From positions 124,001-188,000 of the forward strand of contig CATKHW010000013.1 of assembly GCA_949752795.1 (NCBI GenBank): a DNA stretch of 64,000 nt, given 5' to 3'. Numbering within the stretch: the first letter of the stretch is position 1; every line of letters begins with the position of its first letter. The notes below the pieces were generated by a model. It ran no database searches, was not told the origin of the DNA, and saw nothing but the letters and a program-made list of their open reading frames with translations. The position numbers and the translations under genes were made by a program. Origin of the DNA: Hyperoodon ampullatus. Its lineage: Eukaryota; Chordata; Mammalia; Artiodactyla; Ziphiidae. This document shows positions 1 to 12,304 of this stretch, in pieces.

Positions 1-132
1 GGGAGCCTTGTTATGCTGATGGGCGGGATGTAAATTGCCAACTGCCTCTATGGAAGAGTGCACTGTGTTCCCTAAAACAAGTAAAGAACAGAGCTACAGA
101 GCCAAGGGCACTTCCAGTCTAGGGAATATACC
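1..132. repeat. Partial satellite unit (right end only)
   Basis: This is the last 132 bp of the unit preceding unit 1. It carries private changes (CTCTATGGAAGAGTGCACTG where other units have CTCTCTGGAGGAGTGCATTG), so it is not a copy of any other tail in the window. Confidence 0.9.
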
Positions 133-414
133 TTGGGAAAACTGAAAATCAATAAGACAGACCCACCCCAAAATTTAGGGCTGCACTGCTTACAAGGACC
201 TCAACTTGGGTACACCTTAAATATCCCAGGAAATATAAAAATGGTTCAAAAAATTGTAGTACTTACGTACGATGGAATATCCCTCAGCCATGAAATCAAT
301 GTCATAAGACCAGTAGCAGCAAAATGGGTGGATTCAGGTACGATGATTCTAAGTGAAATAAGTCACACAGAAAAAGAAACTTATCATAAGATATCACTTA
401 TGAAGATCCTGTAA
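133..414 (+). other. Recurrent 93-codon open frame, not called as a gene
   Basis: A frame from a TTG codon encodes 93 residues beginning MGKLKINKT and ending ISLMKIL. It is open at full length in 28 of 37 units, runs on to 100 codons in unit 33, is shifted at the end in unit 5, and is stopped in units 6, 11, 13, 32, 34, 35 and 36. There is no ATG at its start. L-type and F-type subfamilies differ by several amino-acid changes within a short stretch (P to T, L to F, T to A, L to I), so protein-level constraint is not apparent. I recognise no domain. It may be a chance frame or a relic of the sequence from which the satellite arose. Confidence 0.5.
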
Positions 415-1549
415 ACATGGCTACACTTGAACTGAGTTAGGAAAGAGAACAGTGTCTCACATTTAGAAAACACTCTTATGCTTGCTTAAGGGGGAAGGAG
501 AGGTGGGGTGATGCATAAAACCAGAGTTTGATATAAGCACAGGTACCGTTCCAAAAACCAACTATGGAATAGACAACACCTACACCTTCCTCAGTGAAAG
601 GGACTCAAAACCCGATATTTCCCGCAAAGGAATATATCTGACTAGTAAGAATTTTAAAACCTATGTATTGATATGTCTCCGTAAGGGAATCAAGTCTGTC
701 TAGACTGGCATAAACATGGCAGCGAGAATCAGCTCAAACCCACTATAAAAAGGAATTTCAAAAACAATACAAAAAAACTGGGAAATTCTTTACAATTCCT
801 TCAGGGTCGCTGATGAAACCTGGAATGACCCTATCTACAATGACAGCTTGATGTGGCATAAGGAGGGACACTTGGGACTGAGACGATTGGTGAGATTGGG
901 TGAGCAAATGCATACCCTTTAAAGCTCAAATGCCTGGCACCCATTCCATGGGTCCAAACTCTCTATGTTGAAAGGAATATTACTACAGCTATAACATGTA
1001 CGGGAAACCTAGAGAACGGACACACTGTGAATACGAAAGGTTTCTAAATCTCAACGAATAGTACCTCTCCTGGTGTTCCGGTTTGACTTTCCATCTGTTT
1101 TACTATCAACCTCCCAACTTGGAGAGACAGCCCCTTTAACCTCCAGGTTCGCACAGGTTGCCAATTTGGCAGAGGATGAAAGGGAAGAGGGAGAACCAAT
1201 GAGAGAGTTGCTGTTAGACATTTGGACGGGCACATATCACTGTAATTTCACGGCAGGAAGAAGAATTAAACAAAGTCTCAGCCACCCACCGGGAACCAGT
1301 ATAGGTCCTGAACCAAAATTTTGGACTTGCGGTCAGCTCACCAAAAACGAGTTGAAAAATGGAGCTCAGGGGCACAGCAATTCACAAACTGGCCGAGTAA
1401 TAAAAGACAACTATCGTCCAAAAATCTGTTGAGAGAAGCCAATGAGGCGGACTTGAAAGCGTGGCAGAATAGCAGGAAACAGATTTCAAGAGGTACGTTG
1501 GAATCACCTTTAAAGCACAGAAGAGGGGCCCAACTTCGACAATGATGCA

Positions 1550-1623
1550 CTTGGCCAAAAAGGGCGTATGCGTTTTCTCCTGAATATATTCAGGAGAAAA
1601 CGCATACGCCCTTTTTGGCCAAG
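1550..1623. other. Perfect 74-bp palindrome (unit 1)
   Basis: Two 37-bp arms meet without spacer between 1586 and 1587 at the centre TGAATA/TATTCA. Outer ends are CTTGGCCAAA and TTTGGCCAAG. Every base pairs; pairing stops at 1549/1624 (A against C). In DNA it could extrude a cruciform; in RNA it would fold into a hairpin of about 35 bp on either strand. Confidence 0.96.
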
Positions 1624-1870
1624 CAAGCAAGCGGGCAATGCAAACCTGCACTACAAAGAAGTATCACTTCCCACCGGTCAAAAGGGACATCCACAAAATG
1701 TGTAATAACTAGAAAGGCAAGACAGGCCCTGGAGAACAGTGAGCCTTGTTATGCTGATGGGTGGGATGTAAATTGCCAACTGCCTCTCTGGAGGAGTGCA
1801 TTGTGTTCCCTAAAACAAGTACAGACCAGAGCTACAGAGCCAAGGGCACTTCCAGTCTAGGGAATATGCC

Positions 1871-3610
1871 TTGGGAAAACTGAATATCAATAAGACAGAG
1901 CCACCCCAAAATTTAGGGCTGCACTGCTTACAAGGACCTCAACTTGGGTACACGTTACATATCCCAGGAAATATAAAAATGTTTCAAAAAATTGTGGTTC
2001 TTACGTACGATGGAATATCCCTCAGCCTTGAAATCAATGTCATAAGACCAGTAGCAGCAAAATGGGTGGATTCAGGTACGATGATTCTAAGTGAAATAAG
2101 TCACACAGAAAAAGAAACTTATCATAAGATATCACTTATGAAGATCCTGTAAACATGGCTACACTTGAACTGAGTTAGGAAAGAGAAGAGTGTCTCACAT
2201 TTAGAAAACACTCTTATGCCTGCTTAAGGGGGAAAGAGAGGTGGGGTGATGCATAAAACCAGAGTTTGATATAAGCACAGGTACCGTTCCCAAAACCAAC
2301 TATGGAATAGACAAGACCTACACCTTCCTCAGTGAAAGGGACTCAAAACCCCATATTTCCCGCAGAGGAATATATCTGACTAGTAAGAATCTTAAAACCT
2401 ATGGATTGATATGTCTCCGTAAGGGAATCAAGTGTGTCTAGACTGGCATAAACATGGCAGCGAGAATCAGCTCAAACCCACTATAAAAAGGAATTTCAAA
2501 AACAAAACAAAAAAACTGGGAAATTCTTTACAATTCCTTCAGGGTCTCTGATGAAACCTGGAATGACCCTATCTACAATGACAGCAGGATGTGGCAAAAG
2601 GAGGGACACTTGGGACTGAGACGATTGGTGAGATTGGGTGAGCAAATGCAGACCCTTTAAAGCAATAATGCATGGCACCCATTCCATGGGTCCCAACACT
2701 CCAGGTTGAAGGGAATATTACTAGAGCTATAACATGTACGGGAAACCTAGAGAACAGACACACTGTGAATACGAAAGGTTTCTAAAACTCAACGAATAGT
2801 CCCTATCCTGGTGCTCCGGTTTGACTTTCCATCTGCTTTACTATCAACCTCCCAACTTGGAGAGACAGCCCCTTTAACCTCCTGGTTCGCACAGGTTTCC
2901 AATTTGGCAGAGGATGAAAGGGAAGAGGGAGAACCAAAGAGAGAGTAGCTGTTAGGCATTTGGACGGGCACATATCACTGTAATTTCCCAGCAGGAAGAA
3001 GAATTAACCAATGTCTCAGCCACTCACCGGGAACCAGTATAGGTCCTGAACCAAAATTTTGTCCTTGCGGTCAGCTCACCAAAAACGAGTTGAAAAATGG
3101 AGCTCAGGGGCACAGCAATTCACAAACTGGCCGAGTAATAAAGGACAACTATCATCCAAAAATCTGTTGAGGGAAGGCAACTAGGCGGACTTGAAAGCGA
3201 AACAGAATAGCAGGAAACAGATTTCAAGAGGTACGTTGGAATCGCCTTTAAAGCACAGGAAGAGGGGCCCAACTTCGACAATGATGCACTTGGCCAAAAA
3301 GGGCGTATTCCTTTTTTTCCTGAATATATACAGGAGAAAACGCCTACGCCCTTTTTGGCCAAGCAAGCAAGCAGGCAATGAAAATCTGCACTACAAAGAA
3401 GTATCACTTCCCCCAGGCCAAAAGGGGCATCCACAAAATGTGTAAAAACTAGAAAGGCAAGACAGGCCCTGGAGAACAGGGAGCCTTGTTATGCTGATGG
3501 GCGGGATGTAAATTGCCAACTGCCTCTCTGGAGGAGTACATTGTGTTCCCTAAAACAAGTAAAGAACAGAGCTACAGAGCCAAGGGCACTTCCAGTCTAG
3601 GGAATATACC
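1871..3610. repeat. Satellite unit 2 (type II palindrome)
   Basis: Length 1,740 bp. The first 150 bp carry ATGTTTC and GTGGTTCTT, otherwise seen together only in unit 34. From the middle onward it matches unit 7, 8,694 bp downstream (shared GACAGCAGGATGTGGCAAAAGG and TTTTGTCCTTGCGG). The palindrome (3289-3363) is the asymmetric type II form. The 93-codon frame is open. Confidence 0.93.
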
Positions 3611-5350
3611 TTGGGAAAACTGAAAAACAATAAGACAAAGCCACCGCACAATTTAGGGCTGCACTGCTTACAAGGACCTCAACTTGGGTACACCTTAAAT
3701 ATCCCAGGAAATATAAAAATGGTTCAAAAAATTGTGGTACTTACGTACGATGGAATATCCCTCAGCCATGAAATCAATGTCATAAGACCAGTAGCAGCAA
3801 ACTGGGTGGATTCAGGTACGATGATTCTAAGTGAAATAAGTCACACAGAAAAAGAAACTTATCATAAGATATCACTTATGAAGATCCTGTAAACATGGCT
3901 ACACTTGAACTGAGTTAGGAAAGAGAACAGTGTCTCACATTTAGAAAACACTCTTATGCCTGCTTAAGGGGGAAGGAGAGGTGGGGTGATAAATAAAACC
4001 AGAGTTTGATATAAGCACAGGTACCGTTCCAAAAACCAACTATGGAATAGACAGGACCTACACCTTCCTCAGTGAAAGGGACTCAAAACGCCATATTTCC
4101 CGCAGAGGAATATATCTGACTAGTAAGAATCTTAAAACCTTTGTATTGATATCTCTCCGTAAGAGAATCAAGTGTGTCTAGACTGGCATAAACATGGCAA
4201 CGAGAATCAGCTGAAACCCACTATAAAAAGGAATTTCAAAAACAAAACAAAAAAACTGGGAATTTCTTTACAATTCCTTCAGGGTCTCTGATGAAACCTG
4301 GAATGACCCTATCTACAACGACAGCTGGATGTGGCATAAGGCTGGACACTTGCGACTGAGAGGATTGGTGAGATTAGGTGAGCAAATGCAGACCCTTTAA
4401 AGCAATAATGCATGGCACACATTCCATGGGTCCCAACTCTCCAGGTTGAAGGGAATATTACTACAGTTATAACATGTACGAGAAACCTAGAGAACGGACA
4501 CACTGTGAATACGAAAGGTTTCTAAAACTCAACGAATAGTCCCTCTCCTGTTGCTCCGGTTTGACTGTCCATCTGCTTTACTATCAATCTCCCAAATTGG
4601 AGAGACAGCAACTTTAACCTCCTGGTTCTCACAGGTTGCCAATTTGGCAGAGGATGAAAGGGAAGAGGGAGAACCAATGAGAGAGTAGCTGTTAGGCATT
4701 TGAAAGGGCACATATCACTCTAACTTCACGGCAGGAAGAAGAATTAACCAAAGTCTCAGCCCCCCACAGGGAACCAGCATAGGTCCTGAACCAAAATTTT
4801 GGACTTGCGGTCAGCTCACCAAAAACGAGTTGAAAAATGGAGCTCAGGGGCTCAGCAATTCACAAACTGGCCGAGTAATAAAGGACAACTATCGTCCAAA
4901 AATCTGTTGAGGGGAGGCAACGAGGCAGACTTGAAAGCGAGGCAGAATAGCAGGAAACAGATTTCAAGAGGTACGTTGTAATCGCCTTTAAAGCACAGGA
5001 AGAGGGTCCCAACTTCGACAATGATGCACTTGGCCAAAAAGGGCGTATGCCTTTTTTTCCTGAATATATACAGGAGAAAACGCATACGCCCTTTTTGGCC
5101 AAGCAAGCAAGCGGGCAATGAAAATCTGCACTACACAGAAGTATCACTTCCCACAGGCCAAAAGGAACATCCACAAAATGTGTAAAAACTAGAAAGGCAA
5201 GACAGGCCCTGGAGAACAGGGCGCCTTGTTATGCTGATGAGAGGGATGTAAATTGCCAACTGCCTCTCTGGAGGAGTACATTGTGTTCCCTAAAACAAGT
5301 AAAGAACAGAGCTTCAGAGCCAAGGGCACTTCCAGTCTAGGGAATATACC
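3611..5350. repeat. Satellite unit 3 (type II palindrome)
   Basis: Length 1,740 bp. The start (CTGAAAAACAATAAGAC) is shared with unit 8 only. The palindrome at 5029-5103 is type II. Private variants include ACAGCAACTTTAACC near 4606 and GTACGTTGTAATCGCC near 4972. The 93-codon frame is open (3611-3892). Confidence 0.93.
5029..5103. other. Type II palindrome (asymmetric, 75 bp)
   Basis: Representative of units 2, 3 and 7, with the II' form in units 9, 11, 13 and 17. The left arm has GCCTTTTTTTCC in place of GCGTTTTCTCC and the centre is GAATATATACAGG, while the right arm is ancestral. The stem is broken in its inner part; the outer pairing remains except in II', where CTTGTCC adds a mismatch. 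Confidence 0.9.
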
Positions 5351-7087
5351 TTGGGAAAACTGAAAATCAATAAGACAGAGCCACCCCACAATTTAGGGCT
5401 GCACTGCTTACAAGGACCACAACTTGGGTACACCTTAAATATCCCAGGAAATATAAAAATGGTTCAAAAAATTGTGGTACTTACGTACGATGGAATATCC
5501 CTCAGCCATGAAATCAATGTCATAAGACCAGTAGCAGCAAAATGGGTGGATTCAGGTACGATGATTCTAAGTGAAATAAGTCACACAGAAAAAGAAACTT
5601 ATCATAAGATATCCCTTATGAAGATCCTGTAAACATGGCTACACTTGAACTGAGTTAGGAAAGAGAACAGTGTCTCACATTTAGAAAACACTCTTATGCC
5701 TGCTTAAGGGGGAAGGAGAGGTGGGGTGATGCATAAAACCAGAGTTTGATATAAGCACAGGTACCGTTCCAAAAAAAACTATGGAATAGACAAGACCTAC
5801 ACCTTCCTCAGTGAAAGGGACTCAAAACGCCATATTTCCCGCAGACGAATATATCTGACTAGTAAGAATCTTAAAACCTTTGTATTGATATGTCTCCGTA
5901 AGGGAATCAAGTGTGTCTAGACTGGCATAAACATGGCAGCGAGAATCAGCTGAAACCCACTATAAAAAGGAATTTCAAAAACAAAACAAAAAAACTGGGA
6001 ATTTCTTTACAATTCCTTCAGGGTCTCTGATGAAACCTGGAATGACCCTATCTACAACGACAGCTGGATGTGGCATAAGGCTGGACACTTGGGACTGAGA
6101 GGATTGGTGAGATTGGGTGAGCAAATGCAGACCCTTTAAAGCAATAATGCATGGCACCCATTCTATGGGTCCCAACTCTCCAGGTTGAAGGGAATATTAC
6201 TACAGTTATAACATGTACGAGAAACCTAGAGAACGGACACACTGTGAATACGAAAGGTTTCTAAAACTCAACGAAGGGTCCCTCTCCTGGTGCTCTGGTT
6301 TGACTGTCCATCTGCTTTACTATCAATCTCCCAACTTGGAGAGACAGCCCCTTTAACCTCCTGGTTCGCACAGGTTGCCAATTTGGCAGAGGATGAAAGG
6401 GAAGAGGGAGAACCAATGAGAGAGTAGCTGTTAGGCATTTGAAAGGGCACATATCACTCTAACTTCACGGCAGGAAGAAGAATTAACCAAAGTCTCAGCC
6501 CCCCACTGGGAACCACCATAGGTCCTGAACCAAAATTTTGGACTTGCGGTCAGCTCACCAAAAACGAGTTGAAAAATGGAGCTCAGGGGCACAGCAATTC
6601 ACAAACTGGCCGAGTAATAAAGGACAACTATCGTCCAAAAATTTGTTGAGGGAAGGCAACGAGGCGGACTTGAAAGCGAGGCAGAATAGCAGGAAACAGA
6701 TTTCAAGAGGTACGTTGGAATCGCCTTTAAAGCACAGGAAGAGGGGCCCAACTTCGACAATGATGCACTTGGCCAAAAGGGCGTATGCGTTTTCTCCTGA
6801 ATATATTCAGGAGAAAACGCATACGCCCATTTTGGCGAAGCAAGCAAGAGGGCAATGCAAATCTGCACTACAAAGAAGTATCACTTCCCACCGTTCAAAA
6901 GGGAAATCCACATAATATGTAAAAATCATAAAGGCAAGACAGGCCCTGGAAAACAGGGAGCCTTTTTATGCTGATGGGCGGTATGTAAATTGCCAACTGC
7001 CTCTCTGGAGGAGTGCATTGTGTTCCCTAAAACAAGTAAAGAACAGAGCTACAGAGCCAAGGGCACTTCCCGTCTAGGGAATATACC
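5351..7087. repeat. Satellite unit 4 (class A)
   Basis: Length 1,737 bp, shortened partly by loss of CC in the A-tract near 5772 (CCAAAAAAAACTATGG). It is the leftmost class A unit, marked by GGACCACAACTTGGG, CCATTCTATGGGTCCC, CATTTGAAAGGG and a type III palindrome (6768-6840, also missing one A in the left arm). Class A units are always followed by a class B unit. Confidence 0.93.
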
Positions 7088-8825
7088 TTGGGAAAACTGA
7101 AAATCAATAAGACAGAGCCACCCCAAAATTTAGGGCTGCACTGCTTACAAGGACCTCAACTTGGGTACACCTTAAATATCCCAGGAAATATAAAAATGGT
7201 TCAAAAAATTGTGGTACTTACGTACGATGGAATATCCCTCAGCCATGAAATCAATGTCATAAGACCAGTAGCAGAAAACTGGGTGGATTCAGGTACGATG
7301 ATTCTAAGTGAAATAAGTCACACAAAAAAGAAATTTATCATAAGATATCACTTATGAAGATCCTGTAAACATGGCTACACTTGAACTGAGTTAGGAAAGA
7401 GAACAGTGTCTCACATTTAGAAAACACTCTTATGCCTGCTTAAGGGGGAAGCAGAGGTGGGGTGATGCATAAAACCAAAGTTTGATATAAGCACAGGTAC
7501 CGTTCCAAAAACCAACTATGGAATAGACAAGACCTACACCTTCCTCAGTGAAAGGGACACAAAACCCCATATTTCCCGCAGAGGAATATATCTGACTAGT
7601 AAGAATCTTAAAACCTATGTATTGAAATGTCTCCGTAAGGGAATCAAGTGTGTCTAGACTGGCATAAACATGGCAGCGAGAATCAGCTGAAACCCACTAT
7701 AAAAAGGAATTTCAAAAACAAAACAAAAAAACTGGGAAATTCTTTACAATTCCTTCAGGGTCTCTGATGAACCCTGGAATGAACCTATGTACAACGACAG
7801 CTGGATGTGGCATAAGGATGGACACTTGGGACTGAGAGGATTGGTGAGATTGGGTGAGCAAATGCAGACCCTTTAAAGCAATAATGCATGGCACCCATTC
7901 CATGGGTCCCAACTCTCCAGGTTGAAGGGAATATTACTACAGTTATAACATGTACGAGAAACCTAGAGAACGGACACACTGTGAATATGAAAGGTTTCTA
8001 AAACTCAACGAATAGTCCCTCTCCTGGTGCTCCAGTTTGACTTTCCATCTGCTTTACTATCAATCTCCCAACGTGGAGAGACAGCCCCTTTAACCTCCTG
8101 GTGCGCACAGGTTTCCAATTTGGCAGAGGATGAAAGGGAAGAGGGAGAACCAATGAGAGAGTAGCTGTTAAGCATTTGGACGGGCACATATCACTCTAAC
8201 TTCCCGGCAGGAAGTAGAATTAACCAAAGTCTCAGCCACCCACCGGGAACCAGTATAGGTCCTGAACCAAAATTTTGGACTTGCGGTCAGCTCACCATAA
8301 ACGAGTTGAAAAATGGAGCTCAGGGGCACAGCAATTCACAAACTGGCCGAGTAATAAAGGACAACTATCGTCCAAAAATCTGTTGAGGGAAAGCAACGAG
8401 GCGGACTTGAAAGCGAGGCAGAATAGCAGGAAACAGATTTCAAGAGGTACGTTGGAATCACCTTTAAAGCACAGGAAGAGGGGCACAACTTTGACAATGA
8501 TGCACTTGGCCAAAAAGGGCGTATGCGTTTTCTCCTGAATATATTCAGGAGAAAACACATACGCCCTTTTTGGCCAAGCAAGCAAGCGGGCAATGCAAAT
8601 CTGCACTACAAAGAAGTATCACTTCCCACCGGTCAAAAGGGACATCCACAAAATGTGTAAAAACCAGAAAGGCAAGACAGGCCTTGGAGAACAGGGAGCC
8701 TTGTTATGCTGATGGGCGGGATGTAAATTGCCAACTGCCTCTCTGGAGGAGTACATTGTGTTCCCTAAAACAATTAAAGAAGAGAGCTACAGAGCCAAGG
8801 GCACTTCCATTCTAGGGAATATGCC
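7088..8825. repeat. Satellite unit 5 (class B)
   Basis: Length 1,738 bp. The class B marker AGCAGAAAACTGG is present. The palindrome (8505-8578) has one mismatched pair (right arm ACACATACG). A one-base loss near 7325 shifts the end of the 93-codon frame, giving 89 codons. The tail AACAATTAAAGAAGAGAGC and CATTCTAGGG recurs at the end of unit 15. Confidence 0.93.
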
Positions 8826-10564
8826 TTGGGAAAACTGAAAATCAATAAGACAGAGCCACCCCAAAATTTAGGGCTGCACTGCTTACAAGGACCTCAATTT
8901 GGGTATGCCTTAAATATACCAGGAAATATAAAAATGGTTCAAAAAATTGTGGTAATTACATAAGACGGAATATCCCTCAGCCATGAAATCAATGTCATAA
9001 GACCAGTAGCAGCAAAATGGGTGGATTCAGGTACGATGATTCTAAGTGAAATAAGTCACAGAGAAAAAGAAACTTATCATAAGATCTCACTTATGAAGAT
9101 CCTGTAAACATGGCTACACTTGAACTGAGTTAGGAAAGAGAACAGTGTCTCACATTTAGAAAACACTCTTATGCCTGCTTAAGGGGGAAGGAGAGGTGGG
9201 GTGATGCATAAAAACAGAGTTTGATATAAGCACAGGTACCGTTCCCAAAACCAACTATGGAATAGACAAGACCTACACCTTCCTCAGTGAAAGGGACTCA
9301 AAACCCGATATTTCCCGCAGAGGAATATATCTGACTAGTAAGAATCTTAAAACCTATGTATTGATATGTCTCCGTAAGGGAATCAAGTGTGTCTAGACTG
9401 GCATAAACATGGCAGCGAGAATCAGCTCAAACCCACTATAAAAAGGAATTTCAAAAACAAAACAAAAAAACTGGGAAATTCTTTACAATTCCTTCAGGGT
9501 CTCTGATGAAACCTGGAATGAACCTATGTACAACGACAGCTGGATGTGGCATAAGGATGGACACTTGGGTCTGAGAGGATTGGTGAGATTGGGTGAGCAA
9601 ATGCAGACCCTTTAAAGCAATAATGTATGGCACCCATTCCATGGGTCCCAACTCTCCAGGTTGAAGGGAATATTACTACAGTTATAACATGTACGAGAAA
9701 CCTAGAGAACGGACACACTGTGAATATGAAAGGTTTCTAAAACTCAACGAATAGTCCCTCTCCTGGTGCTCCGGTTTGACTTTCCATCTGTTTTACTATC
9801 AACCTCCCAACTTGGAGAGACAGCCCCTTTAACCTCCTGGTTCGCACAGGTTGCCAATTTGGCAGAGGATGAAAGGGAAGAGGGAGAACCAATGAGAGAG
9901 TAGCTGTTAGGCGTTTGGATGGGCACATATCACTGTAATTTCCCGGCAGGAAGAAGAATTAACCAAAGTCTCAGCCCCCCACCGGGAACCAGTATAGGTC
10001 CTGAACCAAAATTTTGGACTTGCGGTCAGCTCAGCAAAAACGAGTTGAAAAATGGAGCTCAGGGGCACAGCAATTCACAAACTGGCCAAGTAATAAAGGA
10101 CAACTATCGTCCAAAAATCGGTTGAGGGAAGGCAACGAGGCAGCCTTGAAAGCGAGGCAGAATAGCAGGAAACAGATTTCAAGAGGTACGTTGGAATTGC
10201 CTTTAAAGCACAGGAAGAGGGGCACAACTTCGACAATGATGCACTTGGCCAAAAAGGGCGTATGCGTTTTCTCGTGAATATATTCAGGAGAAAATGCATA
10301 CGCCCTTTTTGGCCAAGGAAGCACGAGGGCAATGCAAATATGCACTACAAAGAAGTATCACTTCCCACCGGTCAAAAGGGACATCCACAAAATGTGTAAA
10401 AACCAGAAAGGCAAGACAGGCCCTGGAGAACAGGGAGCCTTGTTATGCTGATGGGCAGGATGTAAATTGCCAACTGCCTCTCTGGAGGAGTGCATTGTGT
10501 TCCCTAAAACAAGTAAAGAACAGAGCTACAGAGCCAAGGGCACTTCCAGTCTAGGGAATATACC
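8826..10564. repeat. Satellite unit 6
   Basis: Length 1,739 bp. The 5' part has the F-type variants CTCAATTTGGGTATGCC and GGTAATTACATA. TAC to TAA at 8961-8963 stops the 93-codon frame. The palindrome (10244-10317) has two mismatched pairs. The 3' part (GCGTTTGGATGGGC, CAGCTCAGCAAAAACG) is shared with units 32 and 37. Confidence 0.93.
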
Positions 10565-12304
10565 TTGGGAAAACTGAAAATCAATAAGACAGAGCCACAC
10601 CAAAATTTAGGGCTGCACTGCTTACAAGGACCTCAACTTGGGTACACCTTAAATATCCCAGGAAATATAAAAATGGTTCAAAAAATTGTGGTACTTACGT
10701 ACGATGGAATATCCCTCAGCCATGAAATCAATGTCATAAGACCAGTAGCAGCAAAATGGGTGGATTCAGGTATGATGATTCTAAGTGAAATAAGTCACAC
10801 AGAAAAAGAAACTTATCATAAGATATCACTTATGAAGATCCTGTAAACATGGCTACACTTGAACTGAGTTAGGAAAGAGAACAGTGGCTCACATTTAGAA
10901 AACACTCTTATGCCTGCTTAAGGGGGAAGGAGAGGTGGGGTGATGCATAAAACCAGAGTTTGATATAAGCACAGGTACCGTTCCAAAAACCAACTATGGA
11001 ATAGACAACACCTACACCTTCCTCAGTGAAAGGGACTCAAAACCCCATATTTCCCGCAGAGGATTATATCTGACTAGTAAGAATCTTAAAACCTATGGAT
11101 TGATATGTCTCCGTAAGGGAATCAAGAGTGTCTAGACTGGCATAAACATGGCAGCGAGAATCAGCTCAAACCCACTATAAAAAGGAATTTCAAAAACAAA
11201 ACAAAAAAACTGGGAAATTCTTTACAATTCCTTCAGGGTCTCTGATGAAACCTGGAATGACCCTATCTACAATGACAGCAGGATGTGGCAAAAGGAGGGA
11301 CACTTGGGACTGAGACGATTGGTGATATTGGGTGAGCAAATGCAGACCCTTTAAAGCAATAATGCATGGCACCCATTCCATGGGTCCCAACTCTCCAGGT
11401 TGAAGGGAATATTACTAGAGCTATAACATGTACGGGAAACCTAGAGAACAGACACACTGTGAATACGAAAGGTTTCTAAAACTCAACGAATAGTCCCTAT
11501 CCTGGTGCTCCGGTTTGACTTTCCATCTGCTTTACTATCAACCTCCCAACTTGGAGAGACAGCCCCTTTAACCTCCTGGTTCGCACAGGTTTCCAATTTG
11601 GCAGAGGATGAAAGGGAAGAGGGAGAACCAATGAGAGAGTAGCTGTTAGGCATTTGGACGGGCACATATCACTGTAATTTCCCGGCAGGAAGAAGAATTA
11701 ACCAAAGTCTCAGCCACTCACCGGGAACCAGTATAGGTCCTGAACCAAAATTTTGTCCTTGCGGTCAGCTCACCAAAAACGAGTTGAAAAATGGAGCTCA
11801 GGGGCACAGCAATTCACAAACTGGCCGAGTAATAAAGGACAACTATCATCCAAAAATCTGTTGAGGGAAGGCAACTAGGCGGACTTGAAAGCGAAACAGA
11901 ATAGCAGGAAACAGATTTCAAGAGGTACGTTGGAATCGCCTTTAAAGCACAGGAAGAGGGGCCCAACTTCGACAATGATGCACTTGGCCAAAAAGGGCGT
12001 ATGCCTTTTTTTCCTGAATATATACAGGAGAAAACGCATATGCCCTTTTTGGCCAAGCAAGCCAGCGGGCAATGAAAATCTGCACTACAAAGAAGTATCA
12101 CTTCCCCCAGGCCAAAAGGGGCATCCACAAAATGTGTAAAAACTAGAAAGGCAAGACAGGCCCTGGAGAACAGGGCGCCTTGTTATGCTGATGGGCGGGA
12201 TGTAAATTGCCAACTGCCTCTCTGGAGGAGTACATTGTGTTCCCTAAAACAAGTAAAGAACAGAGCTACAGAGCCAAGGGCACTTCCAGTCTAGGGAATA
12301 TACC
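10565..12304. repeat. Satellite unit 7 (type II palindrome)
   Basis: Length 1,740 bp. Most of it matches unit 2 at a shift of 8,694 bp (five units). The palindrome (11983-12057) is type II with one further change (CATATGCCC in the right arm). The 93-codon frame is open (10565-10846). Confidence 0.93.

Larger units (their letters stand above)
133..1870. repeat. Satellite unit 1 (divergent, kin of unit 33)
   Basis: Length 1,738 bp. Its palindrome (1550-1623) is perfect. The 93-codon frame is open (133-414). It shares rare variants with unit 33, 55.64 kb away: GAGAGTTGCTGTTAGAC, GAGAGAAGCCAATGAGG, GTAATAACTAG and ACAGACCAG. Private changes include CAAGTCTGTC near 695 and GGTCGCTGATG near 807. 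Confidence 0.93.

Noticed and set aside
160..190. Telomere-like TTTAGGG in each unit
   Set aside because: It occurs as a single heptamer (AATTTAGGGCTG) with no tandem repetition.
133..414. 93-codon frame as a real multicopy protein gene
   Set aside because: It begins at TTG, is broken in seven units, has free amino-acid change between subfamilies and no recognisable domain or signal.
705..760. Retroviral primer-binding site at TGGCATAAACATGGC
   Set aside because: No adjacent long terminal repeat structure and no match to a familiar tRNA 3' end; the segment is ordinary satellite sequence.
1550..1623. Palindrome as a miniature inverted-repeat transposon
   Set aside because: There is no separate internal region, no flanking target-site duplication (left flank GATGCA, right flank CAAGCAAGC), and no unit lacking it for comparison. 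An ancient insertion cannot be excluded.
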